Shown here: positions 26,634-34,998 of the stretch, one piece after another
Layout: the number at the start of each line of letters is the position of its first letter
Position numbering within the stretch: the first letter of the stretch is position 1
Assembly (NCBI RefSeq): GCF_009380215.1
Contig: NZ_WHUG01000005.1
Location: forward strand, 1-64,000
Origin: Rugamonas aquatica
Lineage (GTDB): Bacteria; Pseudomonadota; Gammaproteobacteria; Burkholderiales; Burkholderiaceae_D
Direction: 5' to 3'
DNA length: 64,000 bases
Position numbers and translations under genes: made by a program
Notes under the pieces: generated by a model
What the model was told of the DNA's origin: nothing
Seen by the model: the letters and a program-made list of their open reading frames with translations, nothing else
Database searches by the model: none

Positions 26634-27503
26634 ATGGATTGGGACAACGCCAGGATCTTCCTCGCCATCTACCGCAAAGGCACGCTGCGCTCGGCCGCCG
26701 CCTTCCTCGATATCGACCAGGCCACCGTCGGCCGGCGCCTCAACGCGCTGGAGGCCTCGCTTGGTGCGCGCCTGTTCCTGCGCACGCCGTCCGGCTACCT
26801 GGCCACGCCGGCCGGCGAACTGGCCGTCACCGCCGCCGAATTGATGGAGCACGCTGCGCTGCAGTTCCAGCGCGAGATGCAGGGCATCGACAACCGCCTG
26901 TCCGGCACCGTGCGCGTCGCCACCTCGGACACCATCGCCAGCCACTCGGTGCTGGGCGCCATGCAGCGGCTGCACGTCATGCATCCCGAAATCCGCGTCA
27001 TCCTGAGCACCAGCACCGAGATCAGCAACCTGACCCGGCGCGAAGCCGAGCTGGCGGTACGCACGCTCAAGCCCACCAGTCCCGACCTGATCTCGCGCCA
27101 CCTGGCCCGGCGCAGCATGGGCCTGTACGCCACGCCGGCCTACCTGTCCGAACGCGGCATGCCGATCCCCGGCAACGGCATGCAGGGCCACGACATCATC
27201 ATCTACCAGGGTTCGGTGGCGCCGCGCCACAAGGAGAAGCTGTGCCTGGAGCCGATCGCCAACGCCCGCGTGGCGATCGAGGTCAATAGCGGCATGGTCA
27301 TGCTGGACGCCGCGCGGCGCGGCATGGGCGTGGCCGAACTGCCCTGCCACATGGCCGACGGCGATCCGCAACTTACCCGCGTATGGCCCGAACGCGTCGA
27401 CCACTACGAGGTCTGGCTGGTGATGCACACCGATCTGAGTCGCAGCGCCCGCGTGCGCGCCACGGCCGACGCCATCATCGCCACCTTCGCGGAAGAAGAA
27501 TAG
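26634..27503 (+). CDS. LysR-family transcriptional regulator
   Basis: 289 residues from MDWDNARIFLAIYRKGTLRSAAAFL, the N-terminal winged helix-turn-helix, with a substrate-binding domain from about residue 90. It is divergent from the DHA2 exporter, the classic layout of a LysR and its target. An upstream ATG (26610) would add eight residues and overlap the GATGCA repeat, so 26634 is preferred. The effector is unknown, presumably a compound handled by the exporter. Confidence 0.9.
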   Translation: MDWDNARIFLAIYRKGTLRSAAAFLDIDQATVGRRLNALEASLGARLFLRTPSGYLATPAGELAVTAAELMEHAALQFQREMQGIDNRLSGTVRVATSDTIASHSVLGAMQRLHVMHPEIRVILSTSTEISNLTRREAELAVRTLKPTSPDLISRHLARRSMGLYATPAYLSERGMPIPGNGMQGHDIIIYQGSVAPRHKEKLCLEPIANARVAIEVNSGMVMLDAARRGMGVAELPCHMADGDPQLTRVWPERVDHYEVWLVMHTDLSRSARVRATADAIIATFAEEE

Positions 27504-27543
27504 GCGCGGCCGTGCCGGACACCTTCCGACGCCGTCGCGGTGC

Positions 27544-27549
27544 TAAGAT
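27544..27549 (+). promoter_or_regulatory. -10-like TAAGAT, 6 nt before the start codon
   Basis: TAAGAT ends six bases before ATG 27556 and no Shine-Dalgarno sequence is present. Transcription would begin at or next to the ATG, giving a leaderless mRNA. No clear -35 is visible. Confidence 0.4.
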
Positions 27550-27555
27550 GACCAC

Positions 27556-28344
27556 ATGAGCATGGACGCTTCTATTCCTCCGGCGCTGCGGCGCCTGAAC
27601 CGCGCAACCGTCGCCTGGCTGAACAGCTGGTGGCGGCTGCTGCAATTCGCCGTGCTGATGCTGCCGCTGGCCTTCAGCCCCACCAGCTATCGCGGCGCCA
27701 ACCGCAACCTGCTGGCGCGCCACATCGTGCGCGACACCGCCCCCAACCTGGCCTGGTATGGCGTGCTGTCGGCGCTGGTCAGCCTGGTGTTGATCCGCAT
27801 CGTGGTGGTCACCTCGCAGAGCTATGGCCTCTCGCGCTTCGCGCTGGAGATGGTGGTGCGCGTGCTGGTGCTGGAGCTCATCCCGCTGACCGCCGCCGCC
27901 TTCGTCGCGCTGCGCACCACCCTGCCCGCCGGGCTGGAGTTCTCGCAAAGCCGCAACAGCGCCGCCAACACCAGCGAAGCGGAACTGCGCCAGGAATTCT
28001 TCCCACGCGTGGCCGCCGGCGTGTTCGCCGTGTGGATACTGGCCGCCGTCAGCTGCGTGATGACGCTGATCCTGGCCTACCTGTCGATGTACGGCTTCAC
28101 GCCGTGGGCGCTGCCGGGCTACACGAGGGTGGTCGGCCAGGTGTTCAACCCGGCGGTGGCGCTGATCCTGGTGTTGAAGATCGTCTTCTTCAGTTTCGCA
28201 GTCGGCCTGATACCGATGGCCTCCTCCTTCTACTTCGGCAGCAGCTACCGCGCCAAAGTCACGCACGGCCTGTACGACATGGTGCGCCTGTTCGCCGTGA
28301 TGCTGCTGATCGAAATCGCCTCCTTGATGGGCAACTACTACTGA
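27556..28344 (+). CDS. MlaE-like permease of an MCE lipid-transport system
   Basis: 262 residues with about five membrane helices. It has the ELIPLTAAAFVALR segment and overall plan of MlaE/YrbE permeases, which form the inner-membrane core of MCE lipid transporters. Directly followed by an MlaD/MCE gene (13 bases) and a lipoprotein gene, so it is the first gene of a three-gene operon. The usual ATP-binding subunit is not upstream, where a LysR gene stands instead. The match to MlaE is moderate; the context makes it convincing. Confidence 0.8.
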   Translation: MSMDASIPPALRRLNRATVAWLNSWWRLLQFAVLMLPLAFSPTSYRGANRNLLARHIVRDTAPNLAWYGVLSALVSLVLIRIVVVTSQSYGLSRFALEMVVRVLVLELIPLTAAAFVALRTTLPAGLEFSQSRNSAANTSEAELRQEFFPRVAAGVFAVWILAAVSCVMTLILAYLSMYGFTPWALPGYTRVVGQVFNPAVALILVLKIVFFSFAVGLIPMASSFYFGSSYRAKVTHGLYDMVRLFAVMLLIEIASLMGNYY

Positions 28345-28357
28345 GCGGAATAAAGCG

Positions 28358-29326
28358 ATGACCGAACAAACAAACGAAGTGGCGCCGGTGCGCAACGCGG
28401 AATTCAAGGCGGCCCTGCTGCTGGTGCTGATGGTGGTGCTGGTGGCCGGTTCGGCCCTGTACCTGATGTATGCGCGTGGCGCCTTCGAATCGACGCAGAC
28501 GCTGGTGCTGCAAGCGGACGATTCGGAAGGCGTCACCGTCGGCATGGACGTCACCTTCGCCGGCTTCCCGATCGGCCGCGTGCGGCGCATAGAGCTGGGC
28601 AAGGACGGCAAGGCACGCGTCATCGTCGACGTGCCGCGCAACGACGCGCACTGGCTGCGCAGTTCAAGCATCTTCACGCTGGAGCGCGGCCTGGTGGGCG
28701 GCGCAAAGCTGCGCGCCTTCAGCGGCATTCCGACCGATCCGCCGCTGGAAGACGGCGCAGCCCGCGCGCTGCTGGTCGGCGATGCCGGCGCCGAAATTCC
28801 GCGCCTGCTGGCCGCCGCCAAGGATCTGCTGGAAAACCTCAACGCGCTGACGGCGGAAAATTCCGCGTTGGCCGCCAGTCTGGCCAACGTGCAGGGCGTC
28901 ACCGGCAAGCTCAATGGTCCAGGCGGCGCCATGGGCCTGATCGCCGGCGACGACAAGAACGCCCAACAATTGACTGAGCGCGCCAACAAGCTGCTGATTA
29001 CCGTGAACGCACTGGCCACCAAGGCCGATAGCCTGATAGGCCACGCCGACACGCAAGTCTTCGGCAAGCAAGGCGTGATGACAGACGCGCAGGCGACCAT
29101 CGTGCAGCTCAACGGCCTGCTGGCGGACGCCCGTAACAGCCTGAAGAAAATGGATGCGGTGCTGGTCGAAGCGCAAGCCGTCGGTGCCAACGCCAAGGAG
29201 GCCACGGCGGATCTGGGCGTGCTGCGCGGCGAAGTGGAAAGCAGCTTGCGCCGGGTGGAGCAGCTGGTCAATGAAATCAACCGTAAATGGCCGTTCAAGC
29301 GCGACACGGAGATCAAGCTGCCATGA
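28358..29326 (+). CDS. MlaD/MCE-domain lipid-binding protein
   Basis: 322 residues. One anchor helix (about 18-38) is followed by an MCE beta-barrel domain (about 46-125: LQADDSEGVTVGMDVTFAGFPIGRVRRIEL), then a long helical region (about 135-305) that could form the hydrophobic tunnel or needle seen in longer MCE proteins. It should carry phospholipids or other hydrophobic molecules between membranes. Its stop overlaps the start of the next gene (ATGA, 29323-29326), so the two are translationally coupled. Confidence 0.93.
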   Translation: MTEQTNEVAPVRNAEFKAALLLVLMVVLVAGSALYLMYARGAFESTQTLVLQADDSEGVTVGMDVTFAGFPIGRVRRIELGKDGKARVIVDVPRNDAHWLRSSSIFTLERGLVGGAKLRAFSGIPTDPPLEDGAARALLVGDAGAEIPRLLAAAKDLLENLNALTAENSALAASLANVQGVTGKLNGPGGAMGLIAGDDKNAQQLTERANKLLITVNALATKADSLIGHADTQVFGKQGVMTDAQATIVQLNGLLADARNSLKKMDAVLVEAQAVGANAKEATADLGVLRGEVESSLRRVEQLVNEINRKWPFKRDTEIKLP

Positions 29327-29973
29327 AGACTACCGCTCACCTGATTGCAGCACTGACCGCCGCCACGTTGCTGGCCGCCTGCGGCAACAACCCGCCGGTG
29401 CCGGACTGGCAGATGAACGCGCAAAGCTCCATCGAACGCAGCACCGCAGCCTACATGTCCGGCAACGCCCGCGTGGAAGCGGCCGAGTACCAGCGTGCCC
29501 GCGCAGCGCTGGCCAGCACCGGCAAGGTCGATCTGATGATACGCGCCGAGCTGATACGCTGCGCCGCGCGCGTCGCCTCACTGGTGTTCGAAGACTGCGC
29601 CGGCTACGACAAGCTGTCGCAAGACGCCACCCCGGCCGACCGCGCCTACGCCGCCTACCTCTCCGGCCGCGCCAGCGCCGCCGACATTGCGCTACTGCCG
29701 CCCCAGCACCAGCCGGTAGCGGCAGGGATCAGCACCACCCAAGCCATCACCGACCCGCTCTCGAAACTGGTGGCCAGCGGCGTCCTGCTCCGCGCCGGCA
29801 AAGCCACGCCGCAGGTGCTGAGCGACGCCGTGGACACCGCCTCCGCCCAAGGCTGGCGCCGTCCGCTGCTGGCATGGCTGGGCGTCCAGGCCATGCGCGC
29901 CGAGAAATCGGGCGACACAGCCGAAGCCCAACGCATCAAACGCCGCATCGACCTGATTAGCGAAAAGCCGTAA
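29323..29973 (+). CDS. Lipoprotein encoded with the MCE transporter
   Basis: 216 residues with a lipobox (TLLAACG, Cys near residue 19), so it is probably anchored in the outer membrane. The mature part is helical and TPR-like in pattern. It differs from the usual ABC-transporter auxiliary lipoprotein (LptE/PqiC-like) but takes its place at the end of the operon. The ATG lies within the stop codon of the MCE gene. The function is inferred: the outer-membrane end of the lipid route. Confidence 0.8.
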   Translation: MKTTAHLIAALTAATLLAACGNNPPVPDWQMNAQSSIERSTAAYMSGNARVEAAEYQRARAALASTGKVDLMIRAELIRCAARVASLVFEDCAGYDKLSQDATPADRAYAAYLSGRASAADIALLPPQHQPVAAGISTTQAITDPLSKLVASGVLLRAGKATPQVLSDAVDTASAQGWRRPLLAWLGVQAMRAEKSGDTAEAQRIKRRIDLISEKP

Positions 29974-30016
29974 TGTGATACTGTTGGGGCATACTCTTTC
30001 ATGCACCCGGAGCGCC

Positions 30017-30514
30017 ATGATTTCCGTCATCGACATCCCGCCTCAAAGCGAAATATTCCGCCACCTTGACGGCGCCGACTTTTACGACTGCTACGAAACG
30101 GCCATCAAGCCAACGCCGCGCTCCGCGCTGGACTTGTATTTGCAAGTGGTCGCAGGTACCCCGGCATGGATCAACAGCCTGATGGCGTTGCGTAATCGCG
30201 TGGTCCAGCTGGTCGGCCTGAAGAACCTTGGCGGCCTTGGCGACGTCAACGCCGCCAAAGCGGCCAGCGACTACCGCATCGGCGACCGTGTCGGCATCTT
30301 CACCATCCGCTACCTCAGCGAGCAGGAAGTCATCCTCGGCGACACCGACAAACACCTGCACGTCGAAGTCTCCGTCTGCAAGCTGCAGGACAAGGTCGCC
30401 ATCAGCACCGTGGTCCACATCCACAACCTGCTGGGCCGCGTCTACATGCTGTTCGTCGCGCCCATGCACCGCCGCATCGTGCCGGCATCGCTGAGGAACG
30501 CCCGTTTTATCTAG
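30017..30514 (+). CDS. DUF2867-family protein
   Basis: 165 residues without signal sequence. The pattern DFYDCYETAI...DLYLQVVAGTPAWINSLMALRNRVVQLVGLK...VGIFTIRYLSEQEVILGDTDKHLHVEVSVC matches DUF2867 proteins, which have a START-like lipid-binding look but no proven function. A GGAG sits 5 bases before ATG 30017. It lies between the MCE operon and the SUI1 gene and may be its own unit. Confidence 0.8.
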   Translation: MISVIDIPPQSEIFRHLDGADFYDCYETAIKPTPRSALDLYLQVVAGTPAWINSLMALRNRVVQLVGLKNLGGLGDVNAAKAASDYRIGDRVGIFTIRYLSEQEVILGDTDKHLHVEVSVCKLQDKVAISTVVHIHNLLGRVYMLFVAPMHRRIVPASLRNARFI

Positions 30515-30541
30515 ACCGGCTTCTGCTAGAATTCCGGCTCT

Positions 30542-30892
30542 ATGAAAACCCGCCTCGTCTACTCCACCGAAACCGGCCGCATGTGCCCTGACTGCGGCCA
30601 GCCTGTCGCCGATTGCAGCTGCAAGGCCGCCGCCAAAGCCAAACCCGCCGGCGACGGCGTCGTGCGCGTATCGCGTGAATCCAAAGGACGCGGCGGCAAG
30701 ACCGTCACACTGGTGAAAGGCCTGGCGCTGGACGCGGTCGCACTCGCGCTGCTGGGCAAGCAGCTGCGCAGCGCCTGCGGCTCCGGCGGCACCGTCAAGG
30801 ACGGCGTCATCGAAATCCAGGGCGACCACTGCGACCTGGTGATGGAAGCCCTGAAAAAACAAGGCCACCAGCCCAAGCGCACCGGCGGTTAA
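30542..30892 (+). CDS. SUI1/YciH-family translation initiation factor
   Basis: 116 residues. The N-terminal zinc-ribbon-like cluster (MCPDCGQPVADCSC) is followed by the SUI1 fold, with SKGRGGKTVTLVKGL and the GSGGTVKDGVIEIQGDH signature. Bacterial YciH is related to eukaryotic eIF1 and helps start-site fidelity. A -10-like TAGAAT (30527-30532) lies only nine bases before the ATG and no ribosome-binding site is present, so the mRNA may be nearly leaderless. Stop shared with the convergent isochorismatase gene (TTAA, 30889-30892). Confidence 0.93.
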   Translation: MKTRLVYSTETGRMCPDCGQPVADCSCKAAAKAKPAGDGVVRVSRESKGRGGKTVTLVKGLALDAVALALLGKQLRSACGSGGTVKDGVIEIQGDHCDLVMEALKKQGHQPKRTGG

Positions 30893-31506
30893 CGGGTACG
30901 CTGGTTCGACAGATAGATGTTGTCGGATTCCAGCTTGCGGCCGTCACGCACCGCCGCCTGCCAATCCTCGGTGCTCACCACCGCGCCGAAGTTCGAATGG
31001 AACACCGTATTGAAAACACGGTGTATCTCCTCCGCGCTGGCCTTGCCCGCCGCATTCTCATACGGCAGCGCGCCGGTGGCATTCTCCAGAACCTCCACTT
31101 GCAGGCCGCGATGCTTCGCCTCGAAGATGGTCGACGCATTGCAGTTGTGCGTCATGTAGCCGGCGATGGTCAGCGTATCGATGCCGCGCTCCTTCAGCCA
31201 GTCGGCCAGGTCGGTCCCGGCAAACACGCTGGCCATGCTCTTGTTGATGAAATGGTCGTGCGCTCGCTCGGCCACCACGGGATGCACTTTCCAACCGTCC
31301 GAACCCATGCCGAAGATCGGCGAAGCTTCCGGCGCATCGTGCTGCACCACCACCACGGGGATACCGGCTTCGCGCGCGGCGTCCATGGCGCGGCCGATAT
31401 TCGGCAGCGAAGTCTCAACCGGTGGATACTCGATCTTCATCTTGCCGGTGAAGTATTCGTTTTGAACGTCGATCACGATCAAGGCACGGCGTGGGGTTGC
31501 GGTCAT
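30889..31506 (-). CDS. Isochorismatase-family cysteine hydrolase
   Basis: 205 residues from MTATPRRALIVIDVQNEYF; AGGAGAAC precedes this ATG, which excludes a start 20 residues further upstream. The catalytic triad is visible as Asp13, Lys89 (FINKSMASVFAG) and Cys122 (GYMTHNCNAST). Family members hydrolyse isochorismate, nicotinamide, carbamates or other amides. Without an enterobactin or NAD gene nearby the substrate is open. Divergent from a GlxA-type regulator, which probably controls it. Confidence 0.92.
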   Translation of the reverse strand: MTATPRRALIVIDVQNEYFTGKMKIEYPPVETSLPNIGRAMDAAREAGIPVVVVQHDAPEASPIFGMGSDGWKVHPVVAERAHDHFINKSMASVFAGTDLADWLKERGIDTLTIAGYMTHNCNASTIFEAKHRGLQVEVLENATGALPYENAAGKASAEEIHRVFNTVFHSNFGAVVSTEDWQAAVRDGRKLESDNIYLSNQRTR

Positions 31507-31601
31507 GTTGTTCTCCTGTAGGATAAGGCGGAAGCGCCCGGTGAGTGACATTCTGCGCCGCCGCACCGTTATTCAAAAGTGGCCCGAAGGCCACCATACG
31601 A

Positions 31602-31607
31602 TATAAT
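31602..31607 (+). promoter_or_regulatory. -10 consensus TATAAT, 6 nt before the start codon
   Basis: A perfect TATAAT ends six bases before ATG 31614. There is no good ribosome-binding site, so the transcript of the GlxA-type regulator may be leaderless. The -35 region is weak. Confidence 0.45.
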
Positions 31608-31613
31608 CAGGCC

Positions 31614-32603
31614 ATGTCGACACGCACCCCGCCCATCCATAAATACCGCATCGCCGTCATCGCCTTCGACGGCATCAATCCTTTTCACCTGTCGGTACCA
31701 TGCCAGGTATTCGGCGCCCAGCGCGCCGACTGCGGCAGCGCGACCTTCGACGTCAAGGTATGCGCGGAAGACCCGGCCGCGCCGCTGAGCACCACGGCCG
31801 GCTTCGACATCGTCGCCACCCACAGCCTCGCAGCACTGACCCGCGCCGACATCGTCATCCTGCCATCCTGGCACGCCGACTGCCGCCCGGCTCCCGCCAG
31901 CCTGCTGCATGCCTTGCGCCGCGCCCACCAGCGCGGCGCGCAGGTAGTGGGCCTGTGCATAGGAGCGTTCCCGCTGGCAGAAGCCGGCCTGCTGGACGGC
32001 TACACGGCCACCACCCACTGGGCCTGCGCAGACACCATGACCACGCGCTACCCCAAGGTCAAGGTCGACCGCGAAGTCCTGTATGTCGATGAGGGGAAAG
32101 TGGTAACGTCGGCCGGCGTGGCAGCGGGCCTGGATTGCTGCCTGCACCTGCTGCGGCAGCTGTGCGGAGCGGAGGTTGCCAACCGGGTGGCGCGGCAGTT
32201 GGTGGTGGCGCCGCACCGGCAGGGAGGACAGGCGCAGTTCATCGAGCGCCCGCTGCCAGTGACCGGCAGCGACGACCGCTTCGCACAAGTACTGGCGTGG
32301 GTTGGAGAGGATCTGACACAAAACCACGGCATCGACGCGCTGGCCGAGCGTGCGCTGATGAGTCGCAGGAACTTCACGCGCCACTTCCGCAACGCCACCG
32401 GTACCTCGTTCAAACAATGGCTGCTGAACCAGCGGCTAACCCACGCGCAGCATCTGCTGGAGAGCAGCGAAGTATCGATCGAAGTGGTGGCGCAGCAGGC
32501 GGGATTCGGTTCCGCGCTGTCATTGCGACAGCACTTCCGGGCGGCGCTGCGGACCTCGCCGTCCGAGTACCGCAAGCTATACCGCTCCGCCGCGCCGGAG
32601 TGA
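31614..32603 (+). CDS. GlxA-family transcriptional regulator (DJ-1/PfpI + AraC)
   Basis: 329 residues. The N-terminal half is a DJ-1/PfpI-like domain (IAVIAFDGINPFHLSVPCQVFGAQ) with a cysteine in VVGLCIGAFPLAEAG at the usual nucleophile elbow. The C-terminal half has two AraC helix-turn-helix motifs (RALMSRRNFTRHFRNATGTSFKQWLLNQRL and VEVVAQQAGFGSALSLRQHFR). Proteins of this type regulate catabolic genes for nitrogen compounds. It is divergent from the isochorismatase-family gene, the likely target. Start at 31614; a longer frame upstream is not supported. Confidence 0.93.
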   Translation: MSTRTPPIHKYRIAVIAFDGINPFHLSVPCQVFGAQRADCGSATFDVKVCAEDPAAPLSTTAGFDIVATHSLAALTRADIVILPSWHADCRPAPASLLHALRRAHQRGAQVVGLCIGAFPLAEAGLLDGYTATTHWACADTMTTRYPKVKVDREVLYVDEGKVVTSAGVAAGLDCCLHLLRQLCGAEVANRVARQLVVAPHRQGGQAQFIERPLPVTGSDDRFAQVLAWVGEDLTQNHGIDALAERALMSRRNFTRHFRNATGTSFKQWLLNQRLTHAQHLLESSEVSIEVVAQQAGFGSALSLRQHFRAALRTSPSEYRKLYRSAAPE

Positions 32604-32615
32604 CGGCGCGAGTCC

Positions 32616-33881
32616 TTACTCGTCCGAAGCCGTACCTGCGGCCGCAGCCGCTTCGCGCAGCTTGTCCTTCTTGCTCTTGCGCTTGCCCTTGATGCCGCCG
32701 TTGACGGTGTCCGTCACCGAATTGGCTGGCGCAGGCGGCAGCGTCTCCACCGCCTCAAAGCCCGCGATTTCCTCACGCGGCAGCAAAATACCCTGGCGCT
32801 TCTCGATCAGGCGGAAATGCTGCTCCGTCTCCGCGCTGACGAAGTTGATCGCCACACCACTCTCACCCGCGCGGCCCGTGCGGCCGATGCGGTGCGTATA
32901 GTCCACCGCCGAACGAGGCAGATCGTAATTGACCACCGCTGGCAGTCGAGCAATGTCGATACCACGCGCCGCCACATCGGTCGCTACCAACACTTGCAGA
33001 CGGCTGGCCTTGAAGTCGCCCAGCACCTCGGTGCGCGCACCCTGGCTGAACTCACCGTGGAAGGCCCCGGCGCGGATGCCGTTTCGGTTCAATTTATCGG
33101 CCACATGCTCGGCCGCGTACTTGGTCGCGACGAACACCAGCACCCTGCTCCACTTGTGCTCCTGGATCAGATGCTTGAGCAGCATGGTACGGCGCGGCAC
33201 ATCGACCATGATCGCACGCTGGGCGATATCCGGCTTGCTCACCGGCTCGGACAGCACCTCGATGCGCGTAGGCTGATGCAGCATGCCATCCGCCAGCGCC
33301 TGCACCGCCGGCGGGAAGGTCGCCGAGAAGAACAGGTTCTGGCGCTGCTTCGGCAGCAGCTCAAGGATGCGGTTCAATTCTTCGCTAAAGCCCAGGTCCA
33401 GCAGGCGATCCGCCTCGTCCAGCACCAGCATCGCCGTGCGCGAGATCTTCAGCGCATTGTGGTCGATCAGATCCAGCAGCCGTCCCGGCGTGGCGACGAC
33501 GATATCGGCGCCTCCGCGCAAAGCCATCATCTGCGGGTTGATCGACACGCCACCGAACACGATCGACACCTTGACCTGCATAGACAGATGCGACGCCAGC
33601 TTGCGGATCGACTCGCCCACCTGCGCCGCCAGCTCGCGCGTCGGCACCAGCACCAGGCCATGCAGCTGGCGCGGGCCGCTGCGGTTGTCCAGCAGCGCCT
33701 GCAACAGCGGCAGCGCGAAGGCAGCGGTTTTGCCGGACCCGGTCTGCGCCGCACCCAGCACATCCTCTCCGCGCAGGATGGCGGGAATGGCAGCGCTCTG
33801 AATGGCGGTCGGCTCCTGATAACCGATTTCGGTAACGGCGTTAATCAGTGAGGGAGCAAGGCCCAGCGAAGAAAAAGACAT
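32616..33881 (-). CDS. DEAD-box ATP-dependent RNA helicase, RhlE-like
   Basis: 421 residues from MSFSSLGLAPSLINAV. The motifs are complete: Q motif (GYQEPTAIQ), Walker A AQTGSGKT, DEAD with LDEADRLLDLGF, SAT, and HRIGRTGRAG. A basic, low-complexity tail (GKRKSKKDK) follows. Such helicases remodel RNA in ribosome assembly or cold adaptation. The start 41 residues upstream that is also open is rejected because the Q motif belongs at the N-terminus. Lies alone, convergent with the GlxA regulator. Confidence 0.95.
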   Translation of the reverse strand: MSFSSLGLAPSLINAVTEIGYQEPTAIQSAAIPAILRGEDVLGAAQTGSGKTAAFALPLLQALLDNRSGPRQLHGLVLVPTRELAAQVGESIRKLASHLSMQVKVSIVFGGVSINPQMMALRGGADIVVATPGRLLDLIDHNALKISRTAMLVLDEADRLLDLGFSEELNRILELLPKQRQNLFFSATFPPAVQALADGMLHQPTRIEVLSEPVSKPDIAQRAIMVDVPRRTMLLKHLIQEHKWSRVLVFVATKYAAEHVADKLNRNGIRAGAFHGEFSQGARTEVLGDFKASRLQVLVATDVAARGIDIARLPAVVNYDLPRSAVDYTHRIGRTGRAGESGVAINFVSAETEQHFRLIEKRQGILLPREEIAGFEAVETLPPAPANSVTDTVNGGIKGKRKSKKDKLREAAAAAGTASDE

Positions 33882-34002
33882 GTTGGCCTTAATAATGTGA
33901 ATTTGTCGCCAGTATAAAGCATGCGCACCACACCCCGGCCGCCGTGATTTGCCCTGGACACGCATTCGTGGGAATATAGTATTTTCGACAAAGCCTACGA
34001 AC

Positions 34003-34992
34003 ATGATTAACTGGGACGCCCACGCTTGCCTGCCGCAGCATCCTCAGGCCGACTTCACGCCCGTCCAGCGGCTGCACGCCGCCGGGGTGAACTACGTCTC
34101 ACTCAATGTCGGCGGCGACATGAACCCGGTCTCGCAAGTGATGTCGGTGATCGCCGGCTACCGCGCCACCATCGCCTCAGATCCCGACCGCTACGTGCTC
34201 GTTTCGAGCGTGGACGACGTGATCCAGGCAGCAGCCGACGGCCGCATGGCCATCAGCTTCGACCTGGAAGGCGCGATGCCGCTGCTCGAACAACCGGAGA
34301 TGGTGGCCCTGTACGCCCAGCTGGGCGTGCGCCAGATCCACTTGGCCTACAACCGCAACAACAGCATCGCCGACGGCTGCCACGACCTGCCACGCGGCCT
34401 GACGCCGCTGGGCCACAGCATGGTGGCAGCGGTCAACGACGCCGGCATGCTGATGGACTGCTCGCACACGGGCCGTCTGTGCAGCCTCGATATCATGGCC
34501 GCATCATCGCAACCGGTGATCTTCAGCCACTCGAATCCCTACGCGCTGGTGCCGCACGGCCGCAACGTCACCGACGAACAGATACGCGCCTGCGCTGCCA
34601 CCGGCGGCGTGGTGTGCATATCCGGCCTGTCGTGGTTTGTGGGTAAAGAGCGGCCGGGCGCCGACGATGTCGCCCGCCACGTGGCTTATGTGGCTAACCT
34701 GGTGGGTGTATCGCACGTCGGCATAGGCCTGGACATCTGCTTCCAGCAGCCGGGCCTGGACGATACGCCACCCGGCGTTTTCGACCCGGGCCACTGGTGG
34801 CCCGCTTCCGCCGGCTACAGCGCCGAACGCCCGCCAACGTTCACGCCGCCGGAAGTCTGGCGCCAACTGGCCGCCGCGCTGCGCAAGGTCGGCATGACCG
34901 ACAGCGAGGCCGAACTGGTCATGGGCCGCAACATGATGCGCGTGGCGCAGCAGGTCTGGAGCAAGCCGCAGGCTCTGTTGAAAGCGGCCTGA
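34003..34992 (+). CDS. M19 (renal dipeptidase)-family hydrolase with altered first metal motif
   Basis: 329 residues from ATG 34003. The amidohydrolase-type barrel of M19 dipeptidases is recognisable: the bridging Glu in FDLEGAMPL, His in DCSHTG, His in FSHSNPYAL and Asp in VGIGLD. The first motif reads WDAHACLP where classic members have DGHNDLP, so the aspartate of HxD is replaced by Cys. This may change metal binding or mark a subfamily with another substrate. The protein is likely cytosolic. It converges on the D-tartrate dehydratase gene with six bases between the stops. Confidence 0.85.
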   Translation: MINWDAHACLPQHPQADFTPVQRLHAAGVNYVSLNVGGDMNPVSQVMSVIAGYRATIASDPDRYVLVSSVDDVIQAAADGRMAISFDLEGAMPLLEQPEMVALYAQLGVRQIHLAYNRNNSIADGCHDLPRGLTPLGHSMVAAVNDAGMLMDCSHTGRLCSLDIMAASSQPVIFSHSNPYALVPHGRNVTDEQIRACAATGGVVCISGLSWFVGKERPGADDVARHVAYVANLVGVSHVGIGLDICFQQPGLDDTPPGVFDPGHWWPASAGYSAERPPTFTPPEVWRQLAAALRKVGMTDSEAELVMGRNMMRVAQQVWSKPQALLKAA

Positions 34993-34998
34993 CGACGA

